A stretch of 64,000 bases of DNA from Romanomermis culicivorax (taxonomy: Eukaryota; Nematoda; Enoplea; Mermithida; Mermithidae): NCBI GenBank assembly GCA_963922205.1, contig CAWUHX010000019.1, positions 1,540,278-1,604,277 of the forward strand, in the 5' to 3' direction. Below, piece by piece: positions 35,291 through 46,754 of this stretch. A model generated the notes under the pieces. That model did not search any database. It had not been told where the DNA came from and saw only the letters and a program-made list of their open reading frames with translations. How positions within the stretch are numbered: the first letter of the stretch is position 1; each line of letters begins with the position of its first letter. The position numbers and the translations under genes were made by a program.

Positions 35291-38200
35291 ATGATTTTAT
35301 CCATTCTTCTGCTAACATTTCTCTGTTCAATTGGTGGAGAATGCGATCTCAACCTCGTTGATCGAGACGATTCTCTTATTCTCAATGAGACTGCGTCGCT
35401 TGGTAAGAGCTGAAAAAAGCATTCATATTTCCTTTATTGAGCTATGTTTATGGCCTGTTTTTTATAAAATGCTTGTAAATCAAAAAATGAAAAAATATTT
35501 GTACAATCGTCAACTTCCTTTACACCAAACATTCACCCATTTTTTACTCAAAAACTTGTTTTGAGTAAAATCGTAAAAATATGAAATAATTTTGTTATCC
35601 TGTGTTACTTTTTGGAATCATTTCAAGAAAATTAGACCTTAGTTTATCGAATGGTCACACCTAATTATGCCGGCGAACAATATAACTTCTGACTGAAATT
35701 TATTTAGCCAAAAACAGGAGTGATACATGAGGCGTAACTTCTTGAAATCATTTTTCTCCAGAAATAAAGCATCGTTTTTACTTACCCTATAAGTGGACCA
35801 CCATGCTTAGCCACATGAAACGCAATCATAAGGGCCGATGGGCCGAATCGCTGAAGGCGGAGTAAGTAAAATAGGAGAAAATTGGGAGCATTAAAGGAGC
35901 AAATTTAAAAATACAGAGAAAAACCTTTTTTCGCATCGCAGAATGTGGTGGAGAAAGTAAAGAGGGATTAAAGTCAAAGAAATCTTGAAGCAAACTAGGA
36001 GAAAAAGACAAAAAAATTGTCCTGAATCCTTCCTCTAGGAGGATAAGTAAATTCGGAGAAGGGCAGACTTTTTCACTGTGACAGAATAATGGAAATATCA
36101 TACAAATGATCGAAATATCCACGTTTTGATTATTTGGATAATACATACAATACCACAGAAACTAAAAGAAACAAATTATTTTTTAAGCCATTAAATTCGA
36201 TTTCAAGCTGAGCTGATTTTGGAGAACTACAGTTAAGATTTAATTTGGAAGCTTATTCAATATTGAGCTAGGCTATCTTTTTTATTTGACTGGAAACTGA
36301 GACATTTTTTTGGTTTTCCAAAACGTGTTATACCTGACATTCAACCAAGAAGCAGAACTCTTCCGTAGTGGGAAATTTTTATTTGGTTTCCTGCCTTCCA
36401 TGTCCGAAAATTAATGGACAAAGCGAGACAATCGATGATCTAGCGAGAAAATATTTACTTTTCATATGCACTTCACACGGTGAGTGTGGCGAAAAATGCA
36501 TTGGAAAAGCAGACGTTCAAATATTTCTGTGGCTGCTCCAAGTTTTATCCGACTTATTGTGGAGAAAAATCTACTTTATTCCAGCATCTGCCGTACAAAA
36601 GAGGAGCATATTTTGGAACGAAAAGAATCTACTTCTCTCCTAGCTTGCTCCGATATTGCTTCTATACTTCACTCCTTCTCCGCTCTTTCTATGCTCCAGC
36701 TTCAGCGATTCGGTCCTGAGAGTCTACTTCACATGAAGATTGCTAGTTGATAAGTGAACATCAGGCTGCAATTGACGACAGTTGATTTCATATTCGTGCT
36801 CAACATATAGTGTTGCCACGAATGAACGCCACAGATTGTTTGCGTCTGGCAACTAATTTTGCAGAAAAAATTTGTTGCGATGATTCTGACCAAGAGGCTT
36901 ATCATTTACTAACCTATTCTAGCTTGTAGGTATGTAGCGCATTGTCCAGAAGCTAATGGTCTTGTAATCTTTTTGTCACTTCTATTTGTAAAGGAGCAAC
37001 TTTTTGTATTTCTCATCTTTCAATAATTCTTGCAATATAAATTCGCCACTGATCTCCTTCCGAGTCGTACACACAAACTTTTTAACGCAGGACCTTTTAT
37101 TCAGAAAAAATTCAGGGTTAGGTGAGCATTCTCGCAAATTTTCTGACGAGGAAACTGTCGAAACTCTACAGACATTGCAAGAACTCTACAGGCATTTCAA
37201 GAAAGACAAAATTTTGTGTTCGTTTTTCACCAAGAGTTGTATGCGCTTTCTGGCGTCCTTTCTATGCCGAGCATACTCACTTCCCTAATAAATTGTCTTG
37301 TTTGCATATTTTTGTTCGACAAATTTACACTTTATTGCTTTATTCATCATTATTATTTTTCAGAAGAAATTAAGCTACACTGGAAAGCAAAAACTATTTT
37401 GTGTTTTTACCATTTTCTACTGAACTATGTGTCAAGTAGGATGAAAAATTTGTGAGCCTTTACTAACTTTTCATAATTTTTTGACAAAAGAAATTCCGTC
37501 GTAAAACTTTTCCATAAACGATTTCGACGTCTAAGTTTTCTACCAAGTTTCGCTGTTTTTCTATTTGCTGAGAGTGATCCGACGTCATCTCCAACCAACT
37601 TCTATGTCACCCATATATGTTCTATGAGAGTTGGAGAATTCGACCCCATACATTTGGCTGAATACCAGCAAATTTCTATTCACAGTAAATTTTCAGGTCC
37701 GACCTCAGCAAGCTTTGAATTTTTAAATCACCCATGTAATTTTCAAGTATTTATCAAAAACTTAATGAAACCCAACTCAATGGGAGATGACAATCCCGCT
37801 ACTTATACCCTAGACCATACATGCACAGCATCGAAATTCTGCGGGGGGTCAGCCAGGACAGGGGGTGGAGTACAAAATTTTTTTTTCATTCTTGATAATG
37901 AAAAGAAAGGTCTCAGAAAGTCTTCTAACATCCAAGCAGCATATTCTTCAACCTATATTTGTCAGATATGTGAAACTATTTGCTTAGACAGCATTTTTTA
38001 AAGTTTCCATGTTACTTTTTAGGAATCAAGTATGATTTGTTTAGAAAAATTGTCAAACTACAACGTCATTGCCATTTTTATGACGACTTTTTTCTCTCTT
38101 GCTCATTTTCCTTTGTCATCTTCTCAATCACTGCTGGAAAAGTAAAATCTGCTGGGGGTCAGTAAGAATCTGCTGGGGGTCAGTAAGAATCTGCTGGGGG

Positions 38201-41200
38201 TCAATAAAAATCTGCTGGGTGTCAAAACCCCCCCCCCCAAACCCCCCCCCATGTGCATGTATGCCCTAGACCAGTATTACCTATGCATGACTTGCTATAG
38301 CACATGCTCCAATCAATTTTGAAATGATTGATGCAGCGGTTGACGTTTCGCCGAACGCAGCCTTACTAGGAAATAAACTTTGATAATTTTGAAATGAATG
38401 AAAAGAGTAATCATAAAAGAATCTGTGTCATGAGGGAAAAATTTACAGTATAGAAAGCCTTCCATACTTTTGAGAAAAAGTTTGGCTACCATCTCGCTTC
38501 AGCGATCATTTCAAAATTAATGGGCATGGTAGAAAAAATCCCTTCATCATGCAGCCTAGCCCCTAGCAGTTTTTTGGCGATGAACATTTATGGTGCCATC
38601 CATAATTTTACTCTACCTTTGGTTCTGGGCGACCAACGTTTCAGTATTGAACGTTACTGAGATTAGCAAGGATTGCATAACCTGCAGATCGCGACTCCCG
38701 AGATTCTTTAGTGAATAGCAGACGCTACAACATGAGACAACAAACTGAAATAGTTGATATGACGATTATTTTAGTACCAATGTCTAGGGGGTCGATTACC
38801 TCACTAAGCCAACCCGAAAACCAGCAAGCCATTCAGCCACTTCGTTGTTTCAGCCACTGTGTTATTTCAGCCACTGAATCGATTCAGCCATTTTTCTGGT
38901 GTCAACATTTTGCCGAAAAATTTTTCCAGCGACTCAATGCTCAGCTCACAGTTCGCATACCTTCACCATCCCATAGAACGTATGCGAACTGGGACATTAG
39001 AATACACTTTCTGTCGGTGGGTTTGCGGTATCCCATCCTACCAAGTTGTTTTTGTATTTATCTTTCTGAAAACGATAAAAGAAAAGAGAACGAAACGTGG
39101 CTGAATTGAGACAAGGTGGCTGAGCCGGAGGGTGGATGAATAACTATGACCCCCTCCAGGCACTGCCATACATCGCTTGAAGTATCTAACATCTAACGTA
39201 CACTGAACAGGATACTAAACCAAGCTGGCGTAAATAATGACTTATTTGGACAGCTTGAACTGGGGCCTATTAGAGCCGAAAACCTGTGACTTGTGACGAT
39301 GCACAAAGAGCGTAGTCGGTAAATTTCCTCTGAACCTGTAGATTTGATGTTACCGTACGCAAATCATGGGCCCAGGCCTGGATTATTGTGACATGGGAGA
39401 TTGCAATGGGAGAAGCAGGGCTGTACATTCGATGATGGTAAGCTATCATATGATGTAGAAGAACTGATACCTGGCATCTGTACCAGGAGTATATTGCCTA
39501 TCTCAGCATGGAGAAAGATGCGGTGACGATTCGGTCATTCTTCCCTAGAAAGAGTGTTGCAGTGGTGCATTCAGTTGTAGCAGCCTACCACCACCGCTAC
39601 AACCACATTGCTGAGTCGTCCATGGAACTCGGTCTTTCTTGTACGCAGAAGGTCAAGGGTTCGAGACCCTCACCGAACTTTATTTTTTTGATGCATCAGC
39701 CACGTGGATTTGGGCATACAACATTTGTGACTGTACCAAGGATCGTTCCTCCTTGAAGGGGTATCATGTGACCTGCCCCACAGACACCACCATCACTAAA
39801 ACCACAATTTCCGAATTGTCCACATGGCTCGGTTAGCACAGTGAGTAGCCCGTCTGTCTTGTATGCAGAAGGGGGGAAGTTCATGCCCTTCATCGAACGT
39901 TATTTTTCTGATATGCCGGCCATGTGGATTTGGGCATAACGCAGAGAGTGTGACGATGCTCAAAGGACTCAGTCGCAATTTCCTCTAAACCCATACATAT
40001 GATATTGAATTTACAAATCAGACCAGAATTTTTGTAACGAGTACTGTTGCAGTCGCAGTGAGTGATTTAGGACTGTTGAGTCGGTAGTAGAGCAGCTACC
40101 ATCAGTTGGCCAGAACAGTTACAATTCGTTGCCAGGTACAGCACTTTGTTTTTGGGATCAGGCTCCAAGGCCGCCTGCTCATTTATGCCTGTAGGCCCGG
40201 CATAGTAAACTGACAGAGAAGGCTGTCAAAAGCTTGCTTGAGACTCTCCACGAATCAATGCCGCACAGGATAATTTTCCATAAGTGAAGCCGCTCTTCTT
40301 GATACTTCGTCAGAGCGTAAACAAGACTTACTGTAAAAATTTTTAACATTTCCCAGGCAATAAACGCTCACTCCTGACAGTAACAAAGCAATTCAAGTGT
40401 CGGCCACCTGGTGAAGTAAAGGAACAATATTATTTTTTCACGACTGGCTACGTATCACTGTTCAGCAATGACGTAGAGTTTGAAATGAAGAGAATTCATT
40501 CTTCAAAGAATCGTGGTGGCCAACACGTGAAAACGGTCATATACCAACAAGGTTCGGCTGAGAGGTAATCGTTTTTTACTGATTTAAGAGATGCCCTCAT
40601 TTTACTACTCTTTGAAGTATATTCGACGGCAAAACTGAACACAGAATTTGTGGTGTACCGAATTTAATAGCGGGAAAACAAGAGTAAGTTGTAATGCTTT
40701 GAAGCCCGATCATTGGAAAACAACAAAAATATAAAATCTTTTGTTATTTGTTACGAATAGTATAAAACTTTCATTTTTATTTGAGCTTTCGAGCCATGTT
40801 CATGCTGAATATAAACAAATGATTGGCGGATAGTTTTGTTTTAAGTGCCTTGATACTTAAATAAAAATTCATCCAAATAGTTTTGAATTCAAAATTCATG
40901 ATTTTTATGTTATATGTAAAGTGTTGACGCATAAAAGTGTTCCGAAAACCCTCAATATAAATCTAGAGCTAAAAGTTCATCAGCCTATATGTTCGTATTC
41001 CTTTCATTATATTGCATGTAGTTGATTTGGTATTACTTTGTAAATTCAGCTTTGGCCGTATTTGACTATTGTCGTAATTCTTTTAAAATTCCCATCACAA
41101 AAATTGAATGAATCAGACAGCAAGCACGGTTTTTGTACCTACTACAGAGTCTGGAATGTTGAGTCTTTTCAAAAAACTTAAATACTTTTTTCGTTGGAGA

Positions 41201-43021
41201 GTTATAGAGGAGTCGAAAGTCACAGTGAATCAAAATCATATCTTTTTAGATAATGACGGTTTTTGATTCTATAATAGGCTTATAACTGCATACATGTTTT
41301 TGAAATAGTTGATTACTGTTGAATCATTTAAAATAAAAAGCTGCAATTATTCAGTTTCATGTCTAAATGCATTTCGAAACGAAATTAAAAACAGCCTTTG
41401 CGCCATCAAACTAAGCACCTCAAATTTACAGCTTTTAGTACTGCATGTTGTGTGAATGTGGAATTGAAGTATCATTGCTCAAGAGACAATTTTTTGTAAA
41501 ACAGATGTAAAACTTTAATTTGAAAAAATCGAGCAGAAGTCACTCCTCATAAATCATCGTCTAGTTGCCAGATATCGACTCAACTATAACCCATTTAATT
41601 AAAGATGTCAGACGCAGCGACATACCAAAAAATAGGTTCCATTTGGTATGCACTTTTCATGTAGGGGAAAACTTTACACTGTAGAAAAACGCAAAGTTAG
41701 ACAGTGGGAAAGTCATAATCATGTGAAAAAATCATGCTTAGCAACTGTTAATTTGATTAGAACTGTGTCAACACCATACATGCACAGCATCGGAATTCTG
41801 TTGGGGATCAGCCAGGCCGGGGGATGCAACAAAAATTTTTTTTTCGTTCTTGATAACGAAAAGAAAAGTCTTAGAAAGGTCTTCTAACATCCAAACAGCA
41901 TATTCTTATATCTATATTAGTCAGATATGTGGAATTATTTGCTTAGACAGCTCTTTTTAAAGTTTTCATGCTACTTCTTTATAATCAATTACGATTTGTT
42001 TAGAAAAATTGCCAAGCTACAGCAGCATTTCCATTTTTATGACGATTCTCTTGCTCATTTTCATCTTCTCAATCATTGCTGGGAGAGTCAAATCTGCTTA
42101 GCGGTCAGTTAGAATCTGTTGCTCGACACCTGAGTGCCGCTCGAGGAAGTTTGGCCACTTCACAAGGCTATTGACGGAAATTTTCAGCTGGTCTGTTTGC
42201 TGCTCAACGATAAACTTACTAAACTCTATTTCATTTTGAAATGATCAATGCAGCGAGATCGTTGTCAAATTTCTGTTTCAAATTATTGAATGCTTGTTGA
42301 CTCCATTCAAACAACTTTCCTGGCGATACAGACTCCTTGATGATCTTTTTTTCAACCATTTTAAGATTGTCGAAAGGGATTTCCTGATCTCCAATAACGC
42401 TGCGTACCGCTGCATTGATCATTTCAAAATAAATGGAGCGTAGCGGTTTTTGTTAAATTTACTTCTATAGGATTGCTGCGTAGATTATTTCAAAAAAATG
42501 GAGCATAGTCTGCTTTGGCTCTTTTGACGAGTGAGCTCAAAAATGAAAAATTCCACATCTGGGTATATGTACATGAAAAAGTTTTCAAAAAATACATTTA
42601 CACTATGTTCTAATGGTTTCTGCTCTGAAACATTGCTCAATTCTCATAAAAATTGTAACTTATTCCCGTCTGAATAAAACTGGAAAGCAGTGCTTTTTTC
42701 ATGTCTTGGGAGTCTGCGGGCCTACTCACTGTAACTTTTTCCAGTAAACACTTCTATGGTAAATTTTGTATAAAGGAATTTGAATACTGTACTAATTTTT
42801 GTCCTTTCTCCAACACAAATATTTCTGTTTGTTCTAGCGCTGATTATTGCTGCCTACGCCTATATGATATGACGGCATTTAAAAGCTACTCAAGCCGAAT
42901 TCACTACAACGTCGATATGGAGTTAATCAACTGTGAAAACGATGCTACACAAGACGAGTGCTTCGAAAGTCCGAAAGAAACGGTTGTGTGTCATGTTCCA
43001 GCGAGATTTGGCATAGCATGA
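35291..43021 (+). CDS. P2: small secreted six-cysteine protein, same family as P1 and P3
   Basis: Exons 35291-35402, 40357-40564, 40618-40683, 42838-43021 (phases 1,2,2), 570 nt, 189 aa. Exon 1 gives a clean signal peptide (MILSILLLTFLCSIGG) and ends at a strong GTAAGAG donor in the phase required by exon 2. It is 4.9 kb from exon 2, so this link is the least certain part of the model. Exon 2 (208 nt, as in P3) has FKCRPPGEV; exon 3 (66 nt, as in P3) has SIFDGKTEHRICG; exon 4 has ADYCCLRLYDM and cysteines spaced x8 and x9 (DECFESPKETVVC). An AATAAA lies at 43103. Convergent with P3 (stops 870 bp apart). The first intron has accumulated repeats and tRNA-like sequences. Confidence 0.68.
35449..35640 (+). 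mobile_element. MITE-1 family copy in P2 intron 1
   Basis: Contains GCCTGTTTTTTATAAAATGC, an AAAATCGTAAAAATATG block and a degenerate GAATCATTTCAAGAAAAT end. Partial and decayed. Confidence 0.55.
35641..37814. other. P2 intron 1, left part
   Basis: No repeat with clear ends except a decayed interior of MITE-1 at about 37375-37565 (GGAAAGCAAAAACTATTTTG, CATAAACGATTTCGACG). Open frames here lack conserved features and are treated as intronic noise. Confidence 0.4.
37815..38165. repeat. Dispersed ~350-bp repeat (partner 41775-42115)
   Basis: The two stretches share CCATACATGCACAGCATCG, CTTCTAACATCCAA(G/A)CAGCA, TTGCTTAGACAGC and TTTGTTTAGAAAAATTG in order, at roughly 85% identity by eye. Non-coding; one copy in intron 1 and one in intron 3 of P2. 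Confidence 0.8.
38148..38250. repeat. 26-bp tandem repeat followed by poly-C runs
   Basis: About four units of AATCTGCTGGGGGTCAGTAA, then two long runs of C interrupted by AAA. The partner repeat at 42090-42115 has only a diverged single unit. Confidence 0.9.
38313..38519. mobile_element. GAAATGATC MITE (copy 1)
   Basis: Inverted ends ATTTTGAAATGATTGATGCA and its diverged complement (GCGATCATTTCAAAATTAAT), about 207 bp. The same ends occur at 42232-42430. Confidence 0.75.
39290..39490 (+). repeat. Dispersed repeat, copy near tRNA-like sequence
   Basis: GTGACGATGCACAAAGAGCG, TTTCCTCTGAACCTGTAG and GGGCCCAGGCCTGGAT occur in the same order as the complement of 19575-19790. Confidence 0.7.
39630..39680 (+). 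tRNA. tRNA-Thr-like fragment (pseudo, D-arm missing)
   Basis: ACTCGGT, then TTTCTTGTACGCAGAAGG (anticodon-arm-like, TGT), then a good T-arm AGGGTTCGAGACCCT and ACCGAAC that can close the acceptor stem. The D-arm is deleted relative to the second copy at 39827, so it is not a functional tRNA. Confidence 0.5.
39827..39898 (+). tRNA. tRNA-Thr(TGT)-like pseudogene
   Basis: GCTCGGT acceptor strand, D-region TAGCACAGTGAGTAGC, anticodon arm TCTGT-CTTGTAT-GCAGA with TGT in the loop (Thr), and acceptor 3' strand ATCGAAC. The T-arm is degenerate (AAGTTCATGCCCTTC), with the GGTTCGA core lost, so it is probably a tRNA pseudogene or the head of a SINE. The following TGGATTTGGGCATA tail is shared with the 39630 copy. 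Confidence 0.5.
39945..40130 (+). repeat. Dispersed repeat, third copy
   Basis: GTGTGACGATGCTCAAAGGA, TTTCCTCTAAACCCATA, TGTTGCAGTCGCAGTGAGTG, GGTAGTAGAGCAGCTACC. The ends match the complement of 19590-19790. Together with the tRNA-like heads this suggests a SINE family. Confidence 0.7.
41775..42115. repeat. Dispersed ~350-bp repeat (partner 37815-38165)
   Basis: See shared blocks listed for the partner. Lies in intron 3 of P2. Confidence 0.8.
42232..42430. mobile_element. GAAATGATC MITE (copy 2)
   Basis: ATTTTGAAATGATCAATGCA at the left and its complement at the right, about 199 bp, in intron 3 of P2. A third half-site (ATTATTTCAAAAAAATGGAG) follows near 42484. Confidence 0.8.
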
Positions 43022-43230
43022 CATGTTTTTAGCAAAAGATCATGCGACTTATCCATTCTAGATCTTAAAGTGAATACTACTTGAGCAATATTTATTTTCA
43101 TAAATAAAATAATAAGCCATACAGTGTAATTTGCATCAATGTCTTATTAAACTGAGATTTTGTCTGATCTCATCAGATATGATCGGCTTGAAATCACATT
43201 ATGTACCAATATCTTTCATGAGGATCTGCA

Positions 43231-43470
43231 GCATAGTCCGTTTTCTTAAATGCTTAGAAGCAATGGAAATGGAAGGCAAGTCCCATGTATTGTTTTTATG
43301 ATTTTTCGCTGAACCGTATGCTAAACAGAACTGAAAATTTGTTAGCCTCCCCAATTGACTTATAAATGTGTGAACAAATGTATGAGATAGACTCGATTTA
43401 AGGAGTTTTGATGACAGTACTAATTTTTGTCACTTTTCAGTTTACAAGCATGATGTAAAAAAGACACTAC
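43231..43470 (+). mobile_element. MITE-1 family copy between P2 and P3
   Basis: GCATAGTCCGTTTTCTTAAA at the left, AAAAAGACACTAC at the right; internal GGAAGGCAAGTCCCATG and TTTTTCGCTGAACCGTATG. 240 bp. Confidence 0.75.
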
Positions 43471-43890
43471 AAAATGTTTCAAGCTGCAAGTTCTAAAAAC
43501 ACTGTGGTTCGTCTCATGTATTTATGTAGAAAATGATGAACGTTTAAAATACAGAAATAATTCTTATAGTCTATTCATTTCGAATGAGCCCTGAGAAGTA
43601 AAATAATACGTAGAAATAGGTGAGCAGGCAATAAACCCGCATCGTATGCCTAAATCTCTTGTTCTCATATTATTAGTCTAACTGCTACGGTCGACCCGAG
43701 AAAAAGGTGTCCGTATAATGCAGGTTGCTTATTATTTGTATTTGAACAGTTGAATTGAATACTGGAATTCTCCCTTTTGTATTTCAGCATCGGTTTTTTG
43801 ATTATCTGTGAAACTTTTAACCATAGTTTTATTATATGTGATAAAAGCACGCTCGAACAATTCGAACGTAAAAATGATCAAAAATGTATG

Positions 43891-46754
43891 TCACTGAACT
43901 AGAGCTAAGCCGAATGTCACCGGTAACGGACAAAGTGCCTTTTCGTTGGGACTTTCCTTACACTGTTCCAGCGTCGTAGTTTCGCTTTCACATTTGAAAA
44001 ATTCGACGTCAATTCTACAGTGCCAAACTCCGAAAGATTTGCGACGGAGATGCATGTGTTTAGTAATTTTGTTAAGATGTAGGCAGAAATAGTCTGCTCT
44101 GAAAGAGAAGATGAAATGTTCGATAAGTTAAATTCATTTCCGATAAATACAAACAGGTTCAAAAATTGCGCAGACTTTTCTAAACGTAAATTTCTTTGGA
44201 TTCTTTGCAAATCCCAACCAAAAGTATTTACAGTGTCTCAAGACGTTATATATGATAGCAACATTCTTTTGAGTTCGGACTTTCCGTGAAAATCGACAGT
44301 CGATATCACTTCCTTCAGACTGGAGAGCGGTAATACATCGAAATAGCAAATTCAGCTTTGTCTAAATTTGACTAAAGCCTCTTGAGATTGGAAATTATTG
44401 AGTTCACTGTATATTGATTGGTCAGTTGGATCTTTGGATGATTTTGGAAGAAGTGTAGGCTGCATATGAGAGATATTACAGTTGTGAATGGCATCTTTGT
44501 TGAACAGTTCACATTGAACAATGCTCTAGTGCTGCTGTTTCGTTTCAAAATATAGAATACGACTATCCGATAATTTGAAATAGTTAGACCAATTAGGTAA
44601 TGAGGATGAAAAAATACCTTGCACATTGCACTCAGAAGACTAAAATTCATAGCTATGTATTCCTATCCATCAAATGAATAGACTGTTATGAATTTTGAAC
44701 TGGTAGATTTTTCCATTAACTTACTCACGCACTCCATCAATAGGTTTTGGCATTCCACAAATCCGGTGTTCGGTTCTACCGTCGAATATACTACAAGTAT
44801 AAGTATTATTCATGCTCCAACAGATGTATCATCTCAACCATGAATTAAGAAAGCAGTGTTCTAACATTTTAATGATCTTGATACAAGTAATAATGTGGTT
44901 TTTCCGGGTGGCACTCAAAATTTTTGCTTCAGAAATCCATAATCAAATTTATTCATACCCATTCATCGTTAATACATTCACTCATAACGGAAAAATCGAT
45001 TTTAAAAGAAAGGGTAATGGAAGGTAAACACAAAATCTCAACGGGTTCGATTTAATGATTTTTCTCTATTCCATACTTGATTCAAGTTTTGTTTTAAAAT
45101 ACGTGTTGATTTGTTCGACAACTTACTGACTCCTGCTAATTTCGACTGCGACCCCCTAGCAAAAGCTTTTGGGCCACACAGTAGATTAGTATAGGCTCGT
45201 GATATGCCTCCTCAAAGTTGGGAAACCCGGCAACAAACGAACCTTTTACTTCAGCATTTTATTCACACCCCTGAAGGTTTTAAACTAACCTGTCAAACTA
45301 TTAATTTCACAGTAGGGAAATTTCACCTGGATGTCGTATTCTCATTGATAATCGTTTTGACATAAGTGTAAGAGGTACCATTTTTCATTTCGACAACAAT
45401 CCTGGACACCTTGAATTGCATGCGGCCAGTGGAAAATGGTTCGAATCCAGTTGCCAGTCTGTAAATCATTTTTCCTAGTCCGTTGAGGTGATTGCATTGG
45501 AAATACACTCCCAGATCACGTTTTTTCACCAAATCTGAAAATTATTCAGGCTACAATCAGATGTTCCATGGAAGCCGACATGCAGTTTTACTTAATTCAT
45601 CGTAATTAAACCCTGTGCAATTGTTTCAAAAAGTTTTGCAGAAACACGTCATAAACCCCGATCAATGACAGATAGAAATACACCATTGTTATCTCTGAGC
45701 ATGTCAAAAAGTCTCCAATAATTTGGAAGAGTTTCAATAAGTTCTAAAGTTTGATAAATTTATAGCCTTTCACCAAAACATGATTATATATGCAGATTTT
45801 TTCGCTTACACTCTTTTCTTTTCCCTTCTTCCTGTTATTCTTTCTATATTATTTCAACGAGTCAATAATGTACACACGCTGCAAATTACTATTGCAAGCG
45901 CCAGAAAACGGAGTCTCAATACAAAACTCTGGAAGAGTATCGTGAATGTCTCTCGAAACTTCTGAAATGGTGAACCATACGTAGAACTTTTGAAATATCA
46001 GTTACATGGGATAGAATCGTACATCTGCAGCTAGGGAAATATGGTATGGGTCAATCAAATTTTGATCGAACTTCAACTGTTTATGTCAGTCAAAAATGAT
46101 CATGCATGCTTTTAAATTACGGTTACGAATAAATCTCAACGAAATATGCCGATTACTAGCCGATTTATTGTTTTTGTGCGGAAAATATTCTTGCTCGTAT
46201 TAAAAAGTTAGACTACATCTGTCTGAGTGAGGTCAAACGCTATTTGAGTGAAATTACCCCCCCCCCCCCATACTCTCCAACGCAAATGGATATATATATA
46301 TATACATTTTTTAGTTTTTTCTGTACATCTTGTTTATGGGATTTTTTTACTTTCGTTTCTTATCATTATTGGATCTATATTTTTCCGATCTCTTGGACTT
46401 GCTCATTCACATGCTGACAGCGTTTTTACAGTAAGATTTTAATGGGTCGCATAATAGTGCTAACATTTAACTTATGAAATTTTCAGAGCATCTATTTAAA
46501 TTGTTGAGTATTGATCCTTCAGCCGCGGAAGAATGAGATATTTTTATCAGCTTATAATTCGCTAGACAACAAGCGATAAGACATAAACCACCAGCTAGTT
46601 TAATGCTAAATGAGCTCTTACTAATTAAGTCTGTTTCATTAAAATTGGCGAAATCATTCATACTAAAGACAGTCGGAGCAGCTTGTACCGAGTGGATGCA
46701 AAGAATAACCATAGATAAATTTATTAGCAACATTCTATGACCAATAACATTCAT
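43891..46754 (-). CDS. P3: small secreted six-cysteine protein, same family as P1 and P2
   Basis: Minus-strand exons 46754-46622, 45534-45327, 44790-44725, 44098-43891 (phases 1,2,2), 615 nt, 204 aa. Exon 1 encodes a signal peptide (MLLINLSMVILCIHSVQA, cleavage before APTVFS) and ends at TTAATTA|GTAAGAG. Exon 2 has YFQCNHLNGLGKMIYRL, exon 3 SIFDGRTEHRICGMP, exon 4 ADYFCLHLNKI and cysteines spaced x9 and x9 ending ALCPLPVTFG. Exons 2 and 3 have exactly the lengths of P2's (208 and 66). AATAAA at 43833-43828 (minus). The exon 1 frame also continues open past the donor to 46467, so an unspliced 95-aa form with a membrane segment cannot be excluded. Function unknown. Confidence 0.75.

Noticed and set aside
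38711-39109. 132-codon + strand frame in P2 intron 1
   Set aside because: No domain, signal peptide or splice logic; overlapping frames are equally open, and it lies in repeat-derived DNA.
46467-46754. 95-aa intronless secreted or membrane protein
   Set aside because: Its first 44 codons end at a strong GTAAGAG donor in the phase needed by P3 exon 2, and P1 and P2 have equivalent first exons, so I treat it as P3 exon 1.
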